NCBI RefSeq assembly: GCF_008831285.2
Contig: NW_022204507.1
Span: 124,001-188,000 of the forward strand
Source: Nymphaea colorata
Lineage: Eukaryota > Streptophyta > Magnoliopsida > Nymphaeales > Nymphaeaceae
Length of the DNA: 64,000 nucleotides
Direction: 5' to 3'
In this document: positions 56,931 to 64,000 of the stretch, in pieces
How the letters are laid out: the number at the start of each line of letters is the position of its first letter
Numbering within the stretch: the first letter of the stretch is position 1
Notes under the pieces: model-generated
Seen by the model: only the letters and a program-made list of their open reading frames with translations
What the model was told of the DNA's origin: nothing
Database searches by the model: none
Position numbers and translations under genes: made by a program

Positions 56931-59520
56931 ATGTTTCATTTTTCAATTTCTTTCTTTTTTGGGTTCATCATTTTTTGTTTGTTGGTTCAAGCTTTCCAAA
57001 TTTCCATTTCTACTTGTATATTTATTATTATTTTTCTTTTTTTTACTCATTTTTAACTTTCCTTCTCCTTTTGGGTTTCCATTTTTTTTGTTGTTTTGAG
57101 CGACGATTCTGAATAGTTTTTTTTTTCTCAATTCTAGTGCTTAATCGAATCAGAAGTTATGGTTTGCACCACTATTGTGTTAAAGGTTCATGTTAGATTA
57201 TTTGTTCTTTGTTTTTTTGTCGGGAATCAATGTACGCATGGTAGGTGAAGTTCGAAGGTCCTCTAGATGCAGAATGAAATTGTTCTTTATTTAAGTTTCT
57301 TATCATTTAGGACTCAAGTTTGTTATGCTTCATGTTTTCCGCTTCATTCTTCTTCATTTTGAGGTAGTATTGGGGAGGATAAGATACTGCCAAGCAATGT
57401 TGTTGCCCTTCTGACTTTACATGCTGGATTCTATTGTTTCTCACATAAAAATTCAGGTTCACCTGAATATTTTGGGGAATTATTAGGTGCGAGTTTGATG
57501 CCTGTGTTCCGCCTCCACCTCTCTGCTTGTCGTTTGTATGTCCAATTTCAAATTTGGCATCAATTTCAGGTTACAGTAGCTTTGCTTTCATTAGTGGATG
57601 GTTGGATGTTCAAATGAAAAGCTTGTTTCCATTAGGCACCCGAATTTCTAATTTGGCATTGATTTCAGTCAAAGATTCAGCAGTTGCTGCTATCAGTGTC
57701 AATTGAGGAAATAAATATGTATAACCATGTGAAAAAATAGAAACAGACAAGGTATGTGATAAAACATAGAAAAATATACAAAGGAATCAAAGAGGGAGAG
57801 AGAGACGAGCTTACCGGAGTGAGAGGGCCTTCGATGCGTATGCCTACCTGCCTCTATGCCGGTGATATTTAGATAAAGTGCTTAATATACCGGTGACGAC
57901 CTGCACCGTCATAGGTCGATCGCTATACGTCAGCATTAGGGGCGAAGCAACGCACCGGTTTAGATCTTTGTGTATCATCCCCGGTATAGCTCTATAGCAA
58001 GTCTGTGAACCACCGATATAGTTCTGTAACAGTTATCATCACCACCGCTGCTGCAAGTTATACATACATATGTCATCTTAAAGTCCAATAAATGAAATTT
58101 ACATCCCACAAGAAAACACTTCTGGTATAAACCTACTTAATGCTGATGATTTTTGTGATCTTAGAAGATTTGATTTTGTCATTATATTTTAAAACATTTG
58201 CATTTCGAAACCATAAGGCGTTGGAAATGTTGTTATAATATGGTTAGGAGCATGAACACTATGGAATCTGATCAAAAGGCCAACCAAAACAGCCTCCTGG
58301 GGATGTAGACTAACCCATTGTAGTTGAATATTCATAGTTAAAATCTTTGTAGCGACAAATGGAAAAAAAAAAAACGTCTCCGATTAAGACCTTTTAATTA
58401 GATACACAATATTTTGTTAACATATATGTGAGTTTATTGTAAATAAATTATTTAACATGTAGGAAAGTCTTGCACAAGGACGATTGTACGTAAAGGATTT
58501 GTTATATTAATTTCCTTATGTTGATCTAAATAAACAAAATGGGTGGATTGCAAATATTTTTACCTCTTTCTCTTTTTCTCATTCCCTTTCTTATCATGGC
58601 CATCGCCTCCTTTCAACTCTTTAAGCTCGTAGGTTTAGTCTATCATTTCTCAAAATTTAGAAATGCATTTGATTATGGTTGGATATGTAAATCTCATTAA
58701 TTTGTTCAACTGTACACATCCAACAAGAACTTATCTTTAAAGTAAAATAGGAAAACGCAAGAAAATTTTGCTATCCAAATTTTTTATGAAAATATTTGGC
58801 AGCTGGGCGCACAAGCCAGTAACATAGAGAAATTGGAATTATATAAAAGAATCTGTCGATGTCCTACTGTAATGTGTGTCATTCTTTAGCAAAGTCTATT
58901 TGGCTTACAAAATATGTCAAACTTGATGATCTTATGTGATAATCAAACACACATATATATGACACTTTTTTATCAAATTTTATTTAAATGCATTGGCATT
59001 GAAATGCCAAAACGGTGCATATATATCTGCTAAATTTGTGTTTGCTTGGACCCTGAAAATTGTAAAAGTAGAAAAAATCAGAATTCGATGTGCCTACTTT
59101 CTCAATGTTGGATAACTTCATGACTTATTTTGTGGTGAAATAAGAAAGTGCATTTTCTTTAAATATGTTAGACATTTAAAAAGGCACATATCGACTAAGA
59201 AAGGATAGGCTAAGATATGTTTCCTTTTTCTGTTCATATATAAAGAATTAACTGAAAAACCATCAGCCACCTTCTAAAATAACATGAGAAATTGTGTTAG
59301 AAGATGAAATCTCTCATATTTATTTTTTTGTTCACTCCACATTGTTTTTTATATTGGGGAAATTAACCATTGAATCAGCTATCTTGTTCAGTTGTTTGGT
59401 AACCGATTTTTACGGTTTTAGGAATCACTGAAAACAGTTCTTCGAAATCTATGAAGGCAAACATGGGTCGATTTGCGGAAATAGAGAATGTGGATGAGTT
59501 GGTCGAATCTTAATCCCCAA
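56931..59520. other. Intergenic stretch; possible transposon end near 57.8-58.0 kb
   Basis: 57820-58030 has repeated 'accggt' and 'ggtata' words (ACCGGTGACGACC, CACCGGTTTAGATC), the sort of short repeated words found at CACTA-type subterminal regions, but no terminus was found. The rest is AT-rich with no gene. Confidence 0.35.
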
Positions 59521-59523
59521 AAA

Positions 59524-59580
59524 CAGTGGCGTAGCCACATTGAGGCTGGTGTGGGCAGTTGCCCACACCAGCCTCTTAAC
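59524..59580. mobile_element. Partial hAT-type terminus with perfect palindrome
   Basis: CAGTGGCGTAGCCAC resembles the left end of the MITE at 4755. The next bases form a perfect palindrome: arm GAGGCTGGTGTGGGCA (59542-59557), two-base loop, and arm TGCCCACACCAGCCTC (59560-59575). No opposite end was recognised. Confidence 0.5.
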
Positions 59581-59957
59581 GTTTTTTATTTTAAAATGGA
59601 AATCTTAAATATTTATCTTTAATAAGGACTTCTAGCTAAATTAAATGGAAGGGAACTTGCATTAAAGAATCTAGCTATTTTTTTATCCTTTTCATCTCTT
59701 CTCATAATTCTTACTAAATTAAATGGAAGGGAACTTTTATCAAATGTATATTTTTTGAAGCAAAATCTTTTAAAGACATAGCACACAAAAATAATCTTCC
59801 AACATCCATGACTTTATAACTATTAGATGTTATTACAAACTATTAATAACAAACCACTAAGACTACATATACAATCAAGTCAACAAAGCCAAAACTTAAA
59901 ACACAATTAGAAGACACAAAATTTTTCATACTTATTAAAACTTTTGACATATCTTGT

Positions 59958-60032
59958 ACCCGTTTGGCATCATCAAACCATCTCAGCAATGTAGCAGCTG
60001 CATTGCCAACTATTCTATTTGCAGTCACCTGA
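59958..60032 (-). CDS. Exon-like segment, unknown gene
   Basis: On the minus strand, after CCTTTTCAG, a frame reads VTANRIVGNAAATLLRWF and DDAKR. GTACAAG at its end is a possible donor. The acceptor and the composition are gene-like. I do not recognise the protein and see no neighbouring exon, so it is probably a gene fragment. Confidence 0.3.
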
Positions 60033-60499
60033 AAAGGGAAAATGGGGTGAGAATTCGAAAAAGTTATCAGTACAATGTCTACATTTGCTTTATTGCAGCT
60101 TATATGAAGCAATCCCAAAGTCATCTTACATCACTACTGCACGAAGTGAAGTGACTCAAAATGCACAGTTTCAATATTATACATATAGGTGACAAAACAT
60201 TTAATTGTACCAAATATTTATTGCAACAATTTTCGTAAACATCTGTGCATATGCATGCAATTTACTACTGACATGCTTATAAGCACATTTTAGTTTTACT
60301 TACCAATCAACTGTAGGCACACAAAAATAACAAATTGGACAACTCTTGTATTTTTATATGACATTTATTTAGTCCCCAATAATAAAACAACAACAACAAT
60401 ATCTCAAGTTGTATGCTTGTACTAGACGTATGAATCTATAATGATTCATAAATTGATATAGGAACAACCATATATTTGTCAAAGTGCTTTACTTGGCCA

Positions 60500-62100
60500 T
60501 TGTTTGTTGTTTTCTTGTCTTTCATGAGATTATATTATTGTGTAGATAGGTGAGATATTCTTGAGTTCAACTTTAGATATCCTAGCTGATTTTCTCCAAA
60601 GAACACATGTAGGTTAAGATTATGTATTTTTGAAATATGTCCTCAATTATCTTGAGTGAAATTTTTTATGAAGAAACGAGTTTTATTATTGCATATGTCA
60701 TGTCCACCTTGTTGAACAAAATGCATTGTAAACATCCAATGGTACCCTTGCATAAAGTAGCTTCTTGAAGTACTTCACTTTGGTATTTGGACAATTTTAT
60801 TTTTGGAGCAGTAGGAGCATTGATAGGATTTTCTCAACTAAAGCAATTCTTTGTGAGAAGATATTTTATATATTTCCTTTGTGACAACAAAACACAAATA
60901 TTATCCTAAATTAATTCAATGCTTGAAAGGAAATTTAGGACAAATCGTTGATGGAAAATTCTTGAGAAAAGCTTTTAGTAAGATTTTTTGTAGCATTCTT
61001 GCTGCTACTTGTGACTTTGATATTAGCTACATAATCCAATGCTAGTCATTCCTATATATTTTTTTTAAGTAAACTTAATAATGGTCTTTCAAACTTACAT
61101 TCTTCAAAATTGTGACCAAGTAAATAGCCTTAGAATCTATCAAACCATGCCTGAGCCATGTCCTTTAAATCATATAAGGCTTTATTGAAGTTGTGTAAGG
61201 AATGTGCCCGCCTTGGGTCAACATGCCCAGTGGTTGCATCATGTAAATATCCCCTTTTAACTTTCCATATAAAAAAAGCATGATTGATACTACACAAGTG
61301 TGTAGGCTATCTTTTATTTAGGGTAGTCAACAATTCTTAGTGAGATTGGTTAGTAACAAGATAAAATGTCTCAAAGTACTTTATCCCCTCTTGCAAGTGA
61401 CACCCTTAGTGACTAACCCAACTTCAAATCTACTTATAGGGCTATCTACATGTCTCTTGATTTTATAAATCCACTTGCACTCTGATGATATTTGAAATAT
61501 TCTCTGGTGGTACAAGCGACCATCTTTTGTTTTTGACAAGTACATCCATTTTTTGTTGCATATCTTGTTGCTATTCAACATAATGACTTGAAAAAAGTCT
61601 ATTGGTTCATATGGGTCTAAGATTAGAATGAGTTGATTCTCAATATCTTGGATTACAATTTGAAATAAACGTGGGTTTTGTGTAACATTGAGATATTGTG
61701 TGATCATATGGTATATACAACTAGGCTCAATAGTAGGAAATAATGAAGCATGAGAATTTAGGTCTAATATAAATTAATGCCCACCTTAGTTTTAGATTCA
61801 AGCGCTAGGACTTTGGGTTATAGGAACTAGAGTGGTAAGAGTGTCGCTATCGTTTTGAAGAGAATTGTGACTATTAACTTGAGAAGAAGACCATATAGGA
61901 TCAGATGGATTGGTTTTACTTGTGGTTATCGAGGATGAAAAATAGGAAAAGCAAGGAATTATAGTGGTTGGATATCATTGGTTGGGATGTAAATTTCTCT
62001 TGTCCATGGATATGTTTGAACACCTACCTCCTACACATTGATCGGATGCTTGTATTAAACCCCGTAAACTTTTTAATCTTCCTTGTCATTTGGTGTTCTG
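60500..62100 (-). pseudogene. Degenerate copia pol remnant (reverse transcriptase)
   Basis: On the minus strand, with many stops and frame changes, these can be read: KWIYKIKRHVDSPISRFEV and LVTKG (61707-61381), then VDPRR, KALYDLK, AWFDRF and GYLL (about 61230-61100), then SQEFSINDL (about 60940). These follow the order of copia reverse transcriptase ([22 protein letters not shown], ALYGLKQAPRAWF, FxMKDLG). The catalytic YVDD is not intact. This is an old element, distinct from the one at 13-18 kb; I could not find its LTRs. Confidence 0.75.
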
Positions 62101-64000
62101 TTACATCAGTAATATTACTTTGTATCTTCAAGTAAGAGATAAGTCCTTCCATGAGGTTTTCTAGGATGAATTCAGCACTTTTTCAATGTTTGTTTGACCA
62201 ATGGCCAAGCAAATGCTGGCAAAAAAATGAACATCTTACGTTACATGACCATGCAATTACTCTTAGAATCTCAAAATCATGAATCCCTCTAGCAAAGGGG
62301 AACCAAACCATAGCCTCAATTATATTGTGATATCTGAAATCAGTAAACCACTCCCCTCAAAAGCAGGGTATAAAAAAGTCTCCGGTGATAGAGGTGTTCC
62401 AACATCCCAATACTACGAATCCGACATATTTTGATGCCCTTATCTCTCCCATTTCCCATACCACATAAAAGTGTATAAGCCCTATACAAACATGCATGAT
62501 GCAGAGGAAGATGGCAATCCTTTTCCATGGGGTGAAGTCTGGAGGTGGGGGCATTTTGATTGCAGAAATTCGTAAATGTTGCAGACAGATGAGGCTGATT
62601 TAGTTGATTGAAATATATTGTTTCTTTACATAGAAACAAATGCAGGGTTATTTGTGATCATGAAGTGCCAAAAAACGTACAACATGCAAGAGGGGAATCC
62701 AATATAATTAATGAGAATTTGGAGCATAGCCTATCCTATAATTGCGGTAAACCATCTTGTCCTTTTCCTTTGTTACCTTTCATGATTATCTTTTCAGCAT
62801 CATGTTTTCCCCTATAAGAATTAGCCACTATGGTTGCAATGAGGCCAGATTGAGGGAAAAAAATTGCAAGGTGTATTATTGCCAAAAAATCATGATAGCA
62901 TGTGCTTAATATTACTTACATTAACGGTCGTGACTAAAGGCTGCTACTATACAGTTCTTGAGAAAAGTTGAGTGGTGATATGTGCAAAATAAAATGTTAT
63001 GTTCTGATTTGTCTACTGCCCAAGGCAGAGTGTGATTTATAATTTTTGTTTATTCCTTGACTAGCATTATGTCTATACTCATATTGATGTGAAATTTTGA
63101 AATGTGTGAACTGATATCATAGAAATGGCTATGCAACTTTGCATAAATTCAAATGCGATTAACATCTTGTATAACATGTAAGGCCTACATTGTGTACACT
63201 AATTTCTCAAATACCATCATCTTCCAACATCACTCTTATGTTTGAAATAAATACTTTAGTTACCAAGAGAAGCTGAAATAATTTCTCTGGTTGCACAACC
63301 CATTTACCTCATGCTGAGTATTCATGTAAATTAATTGATCATTTGACGCAGCATATAAGTGAATTACCATTGTTTTAAAATATGTATTACGTATACAGAA
63401 AAGTAAGCAAAAAAAATAAAACACAAGTTTTCACCTTCACCCTACTACTTATTCTCATTTCTTGGTTTCATGTTTGTGTGAGGTTTGTAAAACCAACCTT
63501 CAAATTGTGGTAATATTGCCAAGTTACATGGGCATTACAGGTCATTATGGAGGGTTGGTAAAGCAAGGAGCTCCTCTAATTCAGGAACCATCAAGAAAAA
63601 GAATTTGTGAAAGGGTACAAACTCGGATGGAAAAAAATTATAATACTCTCAACTTGCCCTATCATTAGTGCCTATTTTTAGTTGTAACAACTATAAATTT
63701 TGGAGTATTAAAAAGAATGGTTATGAAGATAACGAACAAACTTATGCAGCAGACAAGTCAACAAAAAAATACTGGTGCTCAAAAAGGAAGCGAAGACATT
63801 TTAGTATTATAGTAGGTTGTGTCTGATGTGATTTTTCCAACTATTGTTAGTGCTACAAAGTCCAAAGACCCTTTGTTACTTTTGAAACTTCATGAGGATG
63901 AAAAGATTAACCACAGTTCAAATTTAAACTTTATGAAGGGAGTCTAGAAGTTTGACAAGAAAATGGTGAGTTCAAAAACTTTTAGGCTAGACCATTTATT
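62101..64000. other. AT-rich stretch, no gene recognised
   Basis: ORFs at 62340-62639 (minus) and 63462-63668 (plus, containing CEVCKTNLQIV and a basic end) show no known domain. The second has a CxxC and may be worth a search, but nothing supports it as a gene. Confidence 0.4.

Overview
This window is AT-rich nuclear DNA of a flowering plant; I cannot name the species. The evidence is a Ty1/copia element of plant type with a tRNA-iMet primer site, remnants of two older copia elements, hAT-type termini with 8-bp target duplications, very large LTRs, and long (TA)n/(CA)n tracts. It is a repeat-dominated, gene-poor interval. I find no complete host gene that I can name and no bacterial or organellar features.

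Layout. Positions 1-20.8 kb are a mosaic of segmental duplications. A ~2.5-3 kb unit occurs at 488-3455 and 8160-10655, and carries a fold-back element in each copy. A second unit occurs at 5695-6800 and 18314-20525; each copy carries a small minus-strand gene fragment with an N-terminal signal-like ORF and a conserved 'DPSIVIDYPGGGAPP' exon. An inverted pair lies at 5341-5570 / 12166-12397. A 180-bp hAT MITE sits at 4755-4933. Into this mosaic a 5137-bp copia element inserted at 13038-18174 (minus strand), with identical 164-bp LTRs, a GCTTT target duplication, a primer site and a polypurine tract. Its gag-pol is broken by three stop codons and one frameshift, and it lacks a CCHC knuckle.

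Positions 20.8-30.2 kb hold a copia RNase H remnant (about 21.65-21.99 kb, minus), a non-autonomous hAT element with a perfect 8-bp target duplication (23746-24701), a GC-richer island of unknown nature (27.3-28.3 kb), and otherwise AT-rich sequence without recognisable genes.

Positions 30.18-53.41 kb are a head-to-tail tandem duplication of a 10.5-12.8 kb unit (unit A 30183-40656, unit B 40657-53413). Each unit contains microsatellite blocks, a small TIR element, and a rearranged large LTR retrotransposon derivative: gag pieces in opposite orientations, a ~3 kb minus-strand LTR flanked by a primer site on one side and a polypurine tract on the other, and a truncated plus-strand LTR. Unit B keeps ~1.84 kb, ~0.33 kb and ~0.15 kb that unit A lacks; the two larger differences cut into the two arms of an inverted repeat. 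A diverged third LTR fragment follows at 53402-54245.

Positions 54.2-64 kb contain isolated exon-like segments (56.47-56.93 kb plus strand; about 60.0 kb minus strand), a partial hAT-type terminus with a perfect 16-bp-arm palindrome (59.52 kb), and a degenerate copia pol remnant (about 60.5-62.1 kb, minus).

The pieces do not form a pathway. They record nested transposition, tandem duplication and deletion. The most interesting items for follow-up are the duplicated peptide-like gene, the tandem duplication with paired deletions at the inverted repeat, the knuckle-less young copia element, and the reverse-oriented giant-LTR derivative.
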